From: Valencia hispanica
Taxonomy: Eukaryota; Chordata; Actinopteri; Cyprinodontiformes; Valenciidae
Length of the DNA stretch: 64,000 nt
Assembly: GCA_963556495.2 (NCBI GenBank)
Contig: OY747704.1
Span: 1,773,001 to 1,837,000 of the forward strand
Reading direction: 5' to 3'
The position numbers and the translations under genes are program-made. Of the stretch, positions 32,361-44,623 are shown piece by piece. The notes beneath the pieces were generated by a model, which searched no databases, was not told where the DNA came from, and was given only the letters and a program-made list of their open reading frames with translations. Each line of letters opens with the position of its first letter. Position 1 is the stretch's first letter.

Positions 32361-34187
32361 TTAACCCAGTGCTCTGTACCTCAATATCGAACCCACAACC
32401 AGTGCCATCCCCAATCAACAACAATGTAGAGAAAATGTCTGAATTCCACGAATTAAACCAGAACAGCCTTGAAAAAATCATTATCCAATTAAGCTCCTCC
32501 TCCTGCTGTCTTGATATCCTACCCACAGCTTTTCTAAAGAAGGTTCTTCCTGTTATTGGTTCTGATCTTGTTCAAATAGTGAACTCATCACTGCTATCAG
32601 GTGTCTTCCCTCAGGCTTTAAAAACAGCAGTTATTAAACCACTGCTAAAGAAGAAAAATCTGGACAACACGTTAATGCAGAACTACAGGCCAATCTCTAA
32701 TCTCCCATTCATCAGTAAGATTATTGAAAAAGCTGTGTTTCAGCAGTTAAATGGCTTCATAACAAGGACAAACCGTTTTGATGCTTTTCAGTCTGGTTTC
32801 CGCGCTCACCACAGCACCGAGACTGTCCTCGTCAAAGTATTTAATGACATCCGCATAAATACAGACTGTGGAAGAACCACAGTGCTGGTTCTGTTGGACC
32901 TCAGTGCAGCATTTGACACTGTTGATCATGATATTTTATTGGAACGACTGGAGAGCTGGGTCGGACTCTCTGGTACAGTACTTGGCTGGTTCGAGTCTTA
33001 CCTAAAGAACAGGGACTTCTATGTTTCAATATGAAACTTTTCATCAGAACGAACAGAAATCACATGTGGGGTGCCCCAGGGCTCCATCCTGGGGCCCCTC
33101 TTATTTAATATCTACATGCTCCCACTAGGCAAGATTATAGCGACCAATAACATTAGCTACCATAACTACGCAGATGACACTCAGCTCTACATTACAATGT
33201 CACCAGGTGACTCTGAACCCATTCAAACCCTAAATCAATGCATTGACCAAATAAATGGATGGATGTGCCATAACTTTCTCCAGCTGAATAGAAACAAAAC
33301 TGAAGTGATTATTTTTGGACCCAAGGAGGAACGATCAAGAGTCAGCACACAGCTTCAATTAATACAGCTAGAAACTACTGATCAGGTTCGTAACCTAGGT
33401 GTAGTAATGGACTCAGACCTGAACCTCCAGGGTCACATAAAGGCAATAACAAGGTCAGCGTTCTATCACCTGAAGAACATCTCTAGGATTAAAGGACTGA
33501 TTTTGCAACACGACCTAGAAAAACTCATCCATGCGTTTATCTTTAGTCGGATTGATTACTGCAACAGCATCTTAACAGGTCTGCCTAAAAAGTCAATCAG
33601 ACAGCTGCAGCTGATCCAGAACGCTGCCGCTCGCTTACTCACTAGAACCAGGAAAGTAGAGCACATCACCCCAGTTCTAAAGTCCTTACACTGGCTCCCT
33701 GTAGCTCAGAGAATAGACTTTAAAATACTTTTACTAGTTTATAAATCATTACATGGCTTAGCACCAAAATATGTTGAAGACCTGTTGTCATGGTACCAAC
33801 CACCAAGACCACTCAGGTCCTCCAACTCTAGCCTACTAAACATCCCTAGACTCAGAACTAAACATGGAGAAGCAGCTTTCAGTTTCTATGCTCCCCTTAT
33901 CTGGAACGGACTTCCTGACGAGTGTAGAGCTGCTGAAACTCTGAACTGCTTTAAATCGAGACTAAAAACCCATCTGTTTAGAATTGCCTTTGAGTAAATG
34001 CTTGATGTTATATGTATAAAATGTGTTCATGCTCTCTTGCTTTTTTTATTTTTTCTATTGTGTATCATGTGTAATGTGTGTTTCTTTTATGTGTTTCTTT
34101 TAAATCACCAAATCATGTAAAGCACCTTGAATTACCCTGCTGTTGAAAGTGTGCTATACAAATAAAATTGCCTTGCCTTGCCTTGCC
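32361..34187 (+). mobile_element. younger L2-clade LINE inserted in an older L2
   Basis: It begins at ACCCAGTGCTCTGTACC, truncated before the endonuclease, and ends with GTGTGCTATACAAATAAAATTG and a (CCTTG)n tail at 34187. Both edges join the two halves of a different L2 copy in the same orientation. The reverse-transcriptase frame has only one stop, so it is young. Tail fragments of the same subfamily lie at 27238, 48963 and 49880. Confidence 0.85.
32369..33997 (+). pseudogene. L2 ORF2 reverse transcriptase, one nonsense codon
   Basis: A single frame covers 543 codons with one TGA at 33032-33034. Blocks in order: [58 protein letters not shown] (first Asp), [22 protein letters not shown] (catalytic YADD), [26 protein letters not shown] and [13 protein letters not shown], ending HLFRIAFE. 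This is a full reverse-transcriptase palm and C-terminal region of L2 type; the endonuclease is cut off. There is no genuine start codon, since the frame enters from the truncation point. Confidence 0.9.
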
Positions 34188-35057
34188 TCTTGGCAGCGTC
34201 ATCAGAAGACATGGAGTCAACTTTCACAGTTATGCTGATGATACAGTTATACATCTCCATGTCTCCTGATGACACACGGCCAATGGATGCACTTTTTAAC
34301 TGCATTTTACACATTAAATCCTGGATGGCAGAAAACTTTCTCCAGCTCAACCAGGACAAAACAGAAGTTTTAGTCATCTCCTGAGGCTCAGAGAGAAACT
34401 TTTACCAAAACTACAATCACTGTCTCTTAATCCCTCTTTACAAGTTAAGAACCTGGGCGTGATTTTTGACTCTGAGCTGACTTTTATTCCTCGCATAAAA
34501 ATTATTACTAAAATAGGTTTTATCAACTAAAGAACATCACCAGAGTCCGCCCCATTCTCTCTCTGGCCAATACGGAGATACTGATGCATGCTTTTATCTC
34601 CAGTAGAATTGATTACTGTAATGCCCTGCTTGCTGGTCTTCCCAAAAAGAGTATATCAGGTTTACAACTACTACAAAATTCAGCAGCACGTGTCCTGACG
34701 AAGACCAGGAGGCGGGAGCACATTACACCGGTCTAAAAATCATTGCATTGGCTCCCCAAACATTTCAGGATCGACTTTAAGGTTCTTTTAATGGTTTTTA
34801 AGTGTCTTAATGGTCTTGGGCCTTCTTATCTCTCTGAACTGCTTTTACCATATAAACCTTCGCGGTCTCTGCGCTCCTCTGGCAGCCGTCTCCTTGTCAC
34901 CCCAAAAGTCAGGACACACACGCATGGTGAGGCGTCTTTCCAGTTTTATGGCCCTCACCTCTGGAACAGGCTGCCAGAGGACCTCAGGGCTGCAGAGAAC
35001 GTTCATGTTTTTAAGAGCAGGCTCAAAACTCACCTTCTTTGCCTAGCTTTTAACTGA
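34188..35057 (+). pseudogene. L2 ORF2 C-terminal half, frameshifted
   Basis: It opens with LGSVIRRHGVNFHSYADD, the catalytic YADD region, then slips frame to ILHIKSWMAENFLQLNQDK and slips again. A final clean frame, 34743-35057, encodes MHWLPKHFRIDFKVLLMVFK, SGSRLLVTPK and FYGPHLWNRLPEDLRAAEN, ending LLCLAFN. At least three frame changes and a TAA (about 34735) show it is dead. Confidence 0.8.
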
Positions 35058-35612
35058 TTATTATTTTTTACTGTTTGTTTAATTGCTCTGCATGTTTTAT
35101 TTGATTATATTTTTTTATCAGTTTTACTATTTAATCTTAGCACTTTAATTTACTGTTTATTTTTATACTTTAATTTATCTTAATCCCCGTTCCAGTGTTT
35201 CCTCTGTGGGAGCCCTCTGCCCCGGGAGCGGTGGTCGGCTGTGGCTGCCTGGGTGCTCTCCAGGTGGAGCTTGGGTGGAGGTGGGGGTCTTGGCCTTGCC
35301 TCCACTGGGTGCCCTGTGTCGGTGCCTCAGCTGCTGCTGTTAGTCTACCGCTGCCGGGGCAGATGGCTCCTCTGATAGCGTTTCCTTGCATGGTTCATCT
35401 ACACTTGGCCCAATGTCCTTTTTTACTTTTTCTTTTAACTGTGTGTGTGCATGGGAGATGGGTTGGGGGGAGGGGGTATAACTGTGACCATGCTTTTAAA
35501 TCTGTGGGGGAGGGAAGGGAAGGTGGTTTTATGTGGGGTCCTTTTAATCTGTAAAGCACTTTGTGATGCAACTTCTTGTATTAAAAGCGCTTTATAAACA
35601 AAGTTTGATTTG
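34188..35612 (+). mobile_element. older L2-clade LINE, 3' part (after the nested L2)
   Basis: Continues the copy that began at 30148. It has the end of ORF2, a GC-rich 3'-UTR (about 35200-35520) and the 3' end CACTTTGTGATGCAACTTC, then GCGCTTTATAAACAAAG. It matches the minus-strand 3' end at 9071-9766, so both belong to one subfamily distinct from the nested copy. Confidence 0.8.
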
Positions 35613-36375
35613 ATATATATACATACATACATACATATGATATACATATACATCCTAATATAATGTACACATACATTCCATTCAATTCAGTTTATTTATA
35701 TAGCGCCAATTCACAACAGATGTCATCTCAAGGCACTCAACAAGAAGTCATTTCAATTCATTTATACAAACATTCCAATCAGTTAAAAATTTTCCTATTT
35801 AAGGAATCCCACCAGATTGCGTCAGTCATTGGCGTGAGGTTGGGCAGACTTTCCAGCCACAGCAATCCTTCAGCAATCCCTCATACTGAGCAAGCATGTA
35901 GCGACAGTGGAGAGGAAAAACTCCCCTTTAACAGGAAGAAACCTCCAACAGAACCAGGCTCAGTAGGAGCAGCCATCTGCCACGACCTTCTGGGGGTTTG
36001 AGAAGACAGAGCAGAGACACAGAAGGAACAGAAGATCCGATATAAGAGTACTCTCTATGTTACAGAAAGTAAAAAGTTGATAACAGGACACAGTGAATGT
36101 TCAGCCACTGGGAGCACCATCCCAGTCGATGCCCCCCGTCCAACAGGGCATTGCAGCCAAGCAGGATACCAGACCAGGTATATCTTCTATGGAGAGAAAA
36201 ACACTGAGAGAACACAAAGTTAACAGTCGAAATAGCAGAATGTACTGTAATACAACTGGAGAGTAGTAGTAGTAAAGGAAGTAGCAGAGTGAAGAAAATT
36301 GGTAAGTCTGTCCTCCAGCAGTCTAAGCCTATAGCAGCATAACTACAGAGATAGCTCAGGATGACCTTAGCCACT

Positions 36376-39300
36376 CTAACTATAAGCTTTATCAAAAAGG
36401 AAAGTTTTAAGCCTGGCCTTAAAAGTAAACAGAGTGTCTGCCTCACGGACTAAAGCTGGGAGCTGGTTCCACAGGAGAGGAGCCTGATAACTAAAAGATC
36501 TGCCTCCCATTCTACTTTTAGAAATCCTAGGAACTACAAGTAAACCTGCAGTCTGAGAGCGAAGGGCTCTGTTAGGAACATAAGGAACAATTAGATCTCT
36601 GATGTATGATGGAGCTTGATTATTAAGGGCTTTGTATGTAAGAAGAAGGATCTAAAATTCTATTCTGGATTTAACAGGGAGCCAATGAAGGGAAGCTAAA
36701 ACAGGAGAAATGTGATCTCTCTTTTTAATATTCATCAAAACTCTTGCTGCCGCATTTTGGATCAACTGAAGGCTTTTAATGGCATTTTGTGGACTACCTG
36801 ATAGTAAAGAATTACAGTAGTCCAGCCTTGAGGTAACAAATGCATGGACTAGTTTCTCAGCATCACTCCTGGACAGGATGTTTCTAATTTTAGCAATATT
36901 CCGGAGGTGAAAGAAAGTAAACCTAGAAACCTGTTTAATATGGGATTTAAATGTCAAGTCTCGGTCAAAAATAACGCAGAGGTTCTTTACGTTATTACTG
37001 GGGGCCAATTTAATGCCATCCAGATGAAGTGATTGACTAATCAGTTTCTGTTTAAGAACTTCTGGTCCAAAGACAGCAACTTCTGTTTCGTCAGAATTTA
37101 AAAGCAAAAAGTTTAGGGTCATCCATGTTTTTATGTCTTCCAGACATGCCTGTAATCTACCTAACTGACTGGGTTCATCAGGATTTATGGATAAATATAG
37201 TTGTGTATCATCTGCATAGCTGTGGAAATTTATCCCATGCTGTCTAATGATTCTACCAATTGGGAGCATATATATGGTGAACAGAATTGGTCCAAGCACA
37301 GAACCCTGTGGAACTCCACAAGTAACTCTTGAGAGTGAAGAAGATTTATCATTTAGATGAACAAACTGGAATCTATCAGACAAATATGATTTAAACCAGC
37401 CTAGTGCTGTTCCTTTGATCCCTGCAACATGTTCAAGCTTTTCTAAGAGAATATTATGATCGACTGTGTCAAAAGCAGCACTGAGATCTAACAAAACCAG
37501 AACAGACACCAGTCCATTATCTGAGGCCATGAGAATATCATTAGTAACCTTCACCAGTGCTGTTTCAGTGCTATGATGAGCTCTAAAACCTGACTGAAAC
37601 TCTTCAAACAGCTTTGTTATTGTTTAAATGCTCACAGACTTGATTAGCAACAATTTTCTCAAGGACTTTGGATAAGAAAGGAAGGTTAGATATAGGTCTG
37701 TAATTCACCAAGTCATCTTGATCAAGGGAAGGTTTCTTGAGTAAAGGTTTAATTACAGCTATTTTAAATTCCTGTGGTACGTATCCGTTTACTAAGGATA
37801 GATTCATCATATCCAAAATGGGGCCAGGAACCAAATGGAACACTTCTTTAAATAATTTGGTTGGAATTGGGTCCAACATACAAGTTGAAGGTTTAGATGA
37901 GGCTAATATTTTTGATAATTCCGAAAGCTCGACTGAATCAAAACAGCCTAAGCACAACTGAGGATCTACAGTTCTTTCCGATACTGCCTCATTTACTGAG
38001 GAAGAAGTAATCATGTTTGGGAGGATGCCAATGATTTTATTTTTAATAGAATCAATTTTATTTACAAAGAATCCCATAAAATCATCACTGCTAAGAGCTG
38101 GGGGAAAAGTTGGCTCAACAGAGCTATGACTCTGTGTAAGTTTGGCAACTGTACTAAAAAGAAACCTAGGATTGTTTTTATTCGCCTCTATTAATGATGA
38201 AAAATATGCTGTTCTAGCTTGTCGAAGGGTCTTTTTATACAGCAGTAGACTGTTATTCCAGGTGAAATAGGAATCCTCTAGATGTGTAGAGCGCCATTTT
38301 CTCTCCAACTTCCTAGTATTCTGCTTTAAAGTACGCAACTCTGCGTTGAACCAAGGAGTCAGCCTCCTATGGCTAGCCACTTTCTTTTTTAAGGGGGCTA
38401 CACTATCTAATGCCAAACGCAATGAGGACGTAACGCTGTGAACCAGATCATCAATTTCTGAAGGGTTAGAGATAGAATTGCTGCCATCCACTGTGTTACT
38501 CTGAGACACTGAGGAAAGTAAGAATGGAACAGATTCTTTAAAAATTGTTACAGCATTGTCTGATAAAGCTCTACTATAATGAAATTTTCTTTCAGATTTA
38601 AAATGGTCAGTTAAAGTAAATTCAAAAGTTATTAAGAAGTGGTCAGACAGGACCGGGTTATGTGGGTGGACTGTTATTTCCTCAGACTCAATACCGTATG
38701 TCAGTACAAGGTCCAAAGTGTGTTTGCCCGAGTGGGTCGATCCCTGTACTTTTTGAGTAAAGCCAATTGAGTCTAAAATAGCACTAAAGGCTGCATTTAG
38801 GCTATCACTTTCAGTATCCACATGAATATTAAAGTCCCCCACTATAATAAACCTATCAGTATTTAATATTAAATCAGATAAAAAATGTGAGATCTGATCC
38901 AAGAATTGAGAGTAAGGGCCTGGTGGACGATACAAAACCACAAACAAAAATGGTCTTAATGTTTTGCAACTTGGATGAGGAAAATTAAGGGTTAGATGTT
39001 CAAAAGAACTGTAGCTATCAATTGGTCTGGGACTAATTTGTAAATCAGAACGAAAAATGGTTGCAACTCCTCCTCCTCGCCCAGTATTTCTAGGAATGTG
39101 AAAATTTAAATGACTGGAAGGAGTTGACTCATTTATACTGACATAATCCTCCTGCTGCAACCAGGTTTCTGTGAGACAAAGGAAATCAATGTGATTATCA
39201 CAAATCAAGTCATTTACTAACAAAGTCTTTGAGGAGAGAGCTCTTATGTTTAATAAACCACATTTAATAGATTTATTTTTCTGTTCAGTCAAAGTTGTAT

Positions 39301-39379
39301 TTATTTTTATGAGATTTCCATAATTTACTTTTGTTGGCTTAACTTTTAATCCATTTAATTTTGGCCGTGGGCAAGACAC
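36376..39379 (-). pseudogene. L2 ORF2 (endonuclease-reverse transcriptase), two lesions
   Basis: The ATG at 39379 opens 591 codons (to 37604). The endonuclease shows [37 protein letters not shown] and LSDHFL; then a basic linker; then [10 protein letters not shown] and [15 protein letters not shown] one-base frameshift near 37610 separates this from 36652-37554, which has VLVLLDLSAAFDTVDH, GVPQGSVLGP and [11 protein letters not shown] (catalytic). A point change makes a stop at 36652 inside SRIEFKILL; the frame then continues to about 36376. At roughly 1000 codons the length is normal for L2 ORF2. Only one indel and one nonsense change are needed to explain inactivity. Confidence 0.9.
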
Positions 39380-39472
39380 TGTTTCTATAGAGTAATGGGT
39401 GGGTAACAGTACAGAAGCAGCAGAGAGGTGGGTTAAACTACGACTCTGCTTCCTGGTCTGGACCCTGGGTTG

Positions 39473-39913
39473 TCAGTGTTTTGGAGGACTAATAAATTCG
39501 GCCATATTCCTAGAAAGAAGAGCTGCTCCATCCAAAGTGGGATGGATGCCGTCTCTCCGGATCAGACCAGGTTTTCCCCAAAATGTTCTCCAGTTATCAA
39601 TGTAGCCCACATCGTTTGCAGGACACCACCTAGACAACCATTGATGGAATGACAGCATGCGGCTAAACATGTCGTCACTGGTCCGATCAGGCAGGGGACC
39701 AGAAAAGATTACCGAGTCTGACATTGTTTTAGCAAACTTACACACCGAAGCAACACTAATTTTAGTGACCTCCGATTGGCGTAACCAGGTGTCATTACCG
39801 CCAGCGTGAATAACAATCTTACTGTATTTACGCTTATCTTTAGCCAGCAGTTTCAGGTAGGATTTGATGTCGCCCGTTCTGTATTGAGTGGTAGAAGTTA
39901 AAAATTGTGCCAC
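39473..39913 (-). pseudogene. L2 ORF1 esterase domain, 5'-truncated
   Basis: 147 codons upstream of ORF2. Visible SGNH-hydrolase blocks are IVIHAGGNDTWLRQ (block III, with Asn) and IRRDGIHPTLDGAALL (block V, Asp and His). In between lies MLSFHQWLSRWC. Block I with the catalytic serine is not found upstream, where the element ends at about 39930. ORF1 esterases are known in L2 and CR1 LINEs of fish; their exact job in transposition is unsettled. Confidence 0.75.
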
Positions 39914-39930
39914 ATATTCTGGTTTAACTG

Positions 39931-40390
39931 GCTACTTCCACCACGACAGCAAATCAGCCACTCATGAAGCCAGCACATTGCTCTGCACACAGAACCAGAG
40001 TCTGTGAAAGGCCAGCGGGCTCAAACCATTTTTGAGCAGGGAGGTTTAATATACTTTTACTGCTGAAATATGTTTCATCCAAGAACTCTATGGTGTTTAT
40101 ATTTTACTAGTGTTAAAAAAATCACAAACAGTAAAAATAAATCATTTAAAAAGTCTAGAATTTTAAGGGTGCTGAGATTCAATATAGGGGTGATGCAGCA
40201 CCTCCAAAAAATGGGCTAGAAACGCCTGTGGTGTAATGGTTGTTTAGAAATTAATTATAATGTATTAATAAATCTATGAAACACTACATGACATTAGTCA
40301 AGGCAAACATTGTAAAAGTAATTTATTTTAGTTTTAGTGTTTAAAGCTTTCTTAGATTGTTCTGCAGTAATATATTCTCTTTCTCACCAG
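39931..40390. other. no recognisable gene
   Basis: AT-rich. It ends in a pyrimidine-rich TTCTCTTTCTCACCAG, a credible splice acceptor for the frame that follows. Confidence 0.4.
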
Positions 40391-40614
40391 GCAAAAGAGG
40401 AAGTTCTTACTTACTTCTTACCATAGTTGGAGTAAAGGCTGAGGAAGAATCCATCAGCACAATGAAAATGCTGCAGCTGTTGTTTGAAGACGGCAGAACT
40501 GCGTTCATCTCTGATGAGCTGTGGGCTCCGTTTGATTCAAAATTAGAGAAGGGCAAAGTTGAAGTGGACATAAAAATAACTGGCAACACCGTCAACAACA
40601 TTAAAGGGGTGTGA
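40391..40614 (+). CDS. unidentified exon-like frame, about 74 codons
   Basis: A strong acceptor (CTCTTTCTCACCAG) is followed by an open frame that ends in TGA at 40612-40614. It encodes LLTIVGVKAEEESISTMKM, LQLLFEDGRTAFISDELW, FDSKLEKGKVEVDIKI. The charged, balanced composition with few low-complexity runs looks like real protein. I recognise no family. It may be the last exon of a host gene whose other exons are displaced, or an exon of a decayed transposon. No matching upstream exon was found. Confidence 0.35.
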
Positions 40615-40742
40615 GGGCACATTTTTTGTCATTCATAATTTTGTTCTGTTTTTAAATGTTCATTTGTTGTGTGTTCTGGTTTTCAGTGTTTCTAGAAACT
40701 GTCTCAATGTTCCTTTGTTGTTAGGGGGTTAAGGTTATAAGC

Positions 40743-40895
<153 letters not shown>

Positions 40896-41026
40896 TAAAT
40901 TCCTGTGCACTACTGTGTCAAAGTGATATTTTTGTGGTAACTGTTCAGTGCTAAATCAGGAACCTTGACGGGCAACTTAATGGGTGTTTGGGATTATCGG
41001 TTTGCTTGGGATTTTTAATATAATAT

Positions 41027-41480
41027 TGTGGCGGACCACCAGGAGGCTCCACTCACACCCAGAAAACAGGATGTTTACATTTAAAAATGTATGAATTTTT
41101 GGTGAGCTTATTGTATGTGAATATATGTTATGTGTACTGGCTTACTGTTGTTCAGTGTGAAGTTGGAGCTGAGATAAAGAGGGGATCGAAACTAGATCCT
41201 GTGTGTCGTCCATTTATTCCTCCACATTGGTGACCCCTGAATTGAACATGTCCGAAACTGAAGCCAGCTCCTCGCAGGTCACGCCTGCTGCCGTGGAATG
41301 TCCACCAGCGTCTCCAGCTTCTTTTTCCGTTGCTGTAAAAATCTCAGACTTTTTGGCTGCACGATCCTCCTTCATGGTTTGTCCACATTGAAGCCCAGTT
41401 TGCTTTGAGTGGAATTACTTCGGACGACACAAAATACCACTATGTGGTTGCCTCGCTGGATCCACTGTCTACCCACCGTA
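41027..41480 (+). mobile_element. Ty3/gypsy-type retroelement: 5' LTR and start of gag
   Basis: A 200-bp LTR-like unit (41027-41226, TGTGGCGGACC to CCTCCACA) is followed by a primer site TGGTGACCCCTGA (41228-41240). That site is like those of fish gypsy elements such as Barthez. Then comes a gag start. The sequence loses meaning by about 41480, so the rest of the element is gone. No TSD can be defined. Confidence 0.55.
41248..41470 (+). pseudogene. gypsy gag N-terminus, frameshifted
   Basis: The ATG at 41248 (MSETEASSSQVTPAAV) opens a serine/alanine/proline-rich leader. After SFMVCPH the frame slips, and the second frame gives FALSGITSDDTKYHYVVAS then LDPLST. The F-x-L-x-G-I-x-x-D-x-T-K-Y-x-Y-V-V-x-x-L pattern is characteristic of the gag capsid region of fish gypsy elements, which packages element RNA. 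About 75 codons survive with one frameshift. Confidence 0.6.
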
Positions 41481-41738
41481 CGATGTCCCTTCTCATATAC
41501 TTTAAGCTTTTTGTGGCAGCTATTGTTCCTTTTAATCAATGCTTGTTTATGTGTAAGATATGTGCAAAATATGTCTATATTTTGCATTTTGTGAAATTAT
41601 TAATAATACAAAGTACAAATATCCCTTCTAGCAGTGATGTATTCTATATTTTCTGACCACACACTACTAAACACACCTAGTTTAAATAAAAAATTTGAAT
41701 GCATAGTTTGCCTTTAAACTATGTAAAATGAGGTTAAG

Positions 41739-42188
41739 TGTTGGAAAATATGTGATAAATGCAGTCTTTACTTATGTTGAACATAGTCTGTTCTTTTGTT
41801 GAACTTTGTGTGTCAAGACTAAGGGAAGTAACTTTTAGTGTGGGGGTAAGAACTTTCTTAAGGAAATGTGCTTATAAGGAGCTGACTTTGCAAAAATATG
41901 CTGTGCAAACAGGATGTACCTACAAACCGTTGGAAACAGTTCTGCTGTGTGTTGTATGGTGATAAGATAAGACAATGGACAATGGGGGTGTGGTGGAACG
42001 GTTCACATGTGTGAATAAATAGAAGCTGTAAGTCTCAATATCTTTGAGACTCTGCTGGATCAGAACAACGACTGGTGTGTCAGTTTCTTTTACTGCATGA
42101 TTCTCCCTCAGCTGAGCAAACACATTTCACATCTTCACTGTGCGTACTTTTCTTTCTAGGTAAACCTGTGAGTTAAAATAACCTAACA
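41739..42188 (+). repeat. 5' LTR of the endogenous retrovirus
   Basis: 450 bp. GCTTATAAGG (about 41870) is a TATA box, and AATAAA at 42014-42019 would be the poly(A) signal, placing the transcript start between them. Confidence 0.92.
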
Positions 42189-42192
42189 TTTT

Positions 42193-42207
42193 TGGTGCCG
42201 TGACTCG
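42193..42207 (+). promoter_or_regulatory. primer-binding site, tRNA-His type
   Basis: TGGTGCCGTGACTCG lies four bases after the LTR and matches the complement of the tRNA-His 3' end over all 15 bases. Walleye dermal sarcoma virus and human HERV-H also use this primer. Confidence 0.85.
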
Positions 42208-44570
42208 ACGCTTGGTCTGCGCAGGGGAAGGTCTTCGCCGGAGGGCTGCACGGGGCCCCACCTGACCTACAAGTCCAGGCTGCTTTCTTGCTTCACTGGC
42301 CAGCTGATTAGCTCCGCCGGACACCTTCTCTGCCGGTCCCTTGCGATCGACTCGGTTTGAATCGCTCGCACAGGGGGGAGTTTGTGAGTACCATTTTGGT
42401 TTTGCACCCTACATTTAAAATTATTTCTAACTAAGACAGAGAGGGTACAGTTCTGCTGTTCAGGTTTAAAAGACGTTTTAAACCTCTGACTAAGGGAGTC
42501 AGGTATTGAGCCTTACCGGGATAAAATAGGGACAAAATAGGAATAAAATAGGTATGAAACAGTTGATTATATTGGAAGGTTGTAACGGATTAGATCGTTG
42601 AAATCTAAAACCACCTCAGAGGGATATAAAGAACGCCACTGAAGGCAGTAAAAATACGAAACAGCAGAACTAAAAAATAAAAGTACCGACCCTAGGTTGG
42701 TGTAAGTTAAGTAGGCACACGACATAATCCTTATGTATGCCATTTCCTCCTGAAACCTGACGGTGTTAACGTACGGAGAGAAGGGCATTCAAGGGACGTC
42801 CTGTGTGGATCCAGGATTTGTACCGTTCTTAGATTAGAGAAGTCTATTGACTCAAAACAGGGGTTCACAAAACCGGAATATAAGACTATACGATCACTAA
42901 AATTTTTCATTCCTCTAGATAAAAGATAAAATAAGATGAAATAGGAGAATAAACTAAGTCTGATTTTAAATTCCCCAAGGAACGTTCCTCATAATACTCC
43001 TTATTATTACTCTAATTTTAATAATTACAGTGATAAAATTGACAAAACTCGTTAAAACTTGATCAAGACTGGAAAAGAACTGTAGAACCTGCCCTTTCAA
43101 CAGGGGATCTTCATTAGAAATAGGCCTAATGATAAATAATGTCTAAATAATAATACTAGTAATGGAAAAGCATGATAATAAATACATAATTATCTTAATG
43201 TGTGATAAAACGGTTGTGTGACTGTGTGTGTGAATGGAGATTTCTATGGTGAAACAGCTGTAGGCTGAACGGAGTCTCATGGTTTGAAAATTGAGTAAAT
43301 AACACTGTGATAAGATTAATAGATCAGATAAAAGAGAAATAAAAGTTGAATTTACTTCATTAACATGAGAATGATAAATATTTAAAAATGAAAACAGTAA
43401 AATGCAACTTATTGAAATATGGGGAAAAATAGCAAAGAAGATTTTAAAGGAGATGTAAAAAAATTTTGTAAGAGGAAGGACAATACATTTCTTTAAAATA
43501 AAGATTATGAATTTGAAGGACGACTGCCTGAGTAATTTCGTGTACTTCTTGGTAGTTGCGATATAAAATAAAACTAAAAGATAAAAATTGAAGAATTAGA
43601 CATTTGGCGTCTCAAACAAACAGGGAAAAAAGGGGGGTTAATGTATGAAACAGATGTGTTTTTTAGCACCCGGGAGGATAAAAAAAAACGTTTTAAACTT
43701 TGTTTTCTCCTAAAGTTCCGCCGAAAGAAAAATAAAATAAGAGAAAACTCACTAACATATTTTAAAAAATCCTATGAAGAGTAAGGTAAACTTTATTGTG
43801 ATCTAAATGAATTATCTTAAACAACCGACCACCTTTCCCCTTCCCCTCAAGGAAGGGCTGTTCTGATAATAAACAACACCCTTCTGTCCCTCAACAATGG
43901 GTCGTTAGTTGTTCTCTTAATAAACAAACCAACTGTGATGGGTTATGACAGAAATCGGTGAAATGGACTTCCTGAGGTAGACTTGTTTGAAACCAGATTC
44001 ATCATGCGTTTCAAAATTGTTAAAGGTTATCAACTGCCAAGGCAGAAGAGGAGGAAAACACCTCTCCTGCTAGCTGATAATGAGGGGGATGTTTTAGCTA
44101 AGTGCAGTTCAATACAAAAGGTTGGAATTTCTTAAGTGTAGCAGCAACTGTTACTCTATAATAATAATAAGAAAAACCTTAGGTAATATTTTTAATGATA
44201 TTCATGGGATGTCTGTGAGATCTCTCATATAGTAGAAAAGAAATGGTTTAAAATGACGGATTATGAGCAGAGTGATTTTATTTTGAAATTTAGACGGATG
44301 TCTACAGGTCCTGTGGGGAAGTGACAGCTGGGTGGCTACATGAATTTATTCTTTGTAACAAGTGGCAGCTTCAGATGTTTGCTTCTAACATTTTAATGAA
44401 AGATAAGATACATGTTGAAAGGAAACAATCTTGTAATGTGCTGGGTTAGAGATTGCAAATAAGAGAAGAAATTTTCGTTATGGGATTACCGTAGTAAAGA
44501 ATGTAGTAACGCACTCCGAAATTCAATTTTAGTTCCACATATAATCATAATAATAAGCTAATTTGTAGAA

Positions 44571-44623
<53 letters not shown>

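Larger units (their letters stand above)
35675..39930 (-). mobile_element. long L2-clade LINE copy (4.2 kb)
   Basis: Minus-strand element with, from 5' to 3', the ORF1 C-terminal two-thirds (39473-39913), a 94-bp gap, ORF2 (36376-39379) and a roughly 700-bp 3'-UTR ending in GGCGCTATATAAATAAAC and an AATTGA-type tail. It faces the plus-strand L2 ending at 35612 tail to tail, with only about 60 bp of ATACATAC-type repeat between them. Its 3' part is nearly identical to 19852-21127. It is the most complete LINE in the window. Confidence 0.9.
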
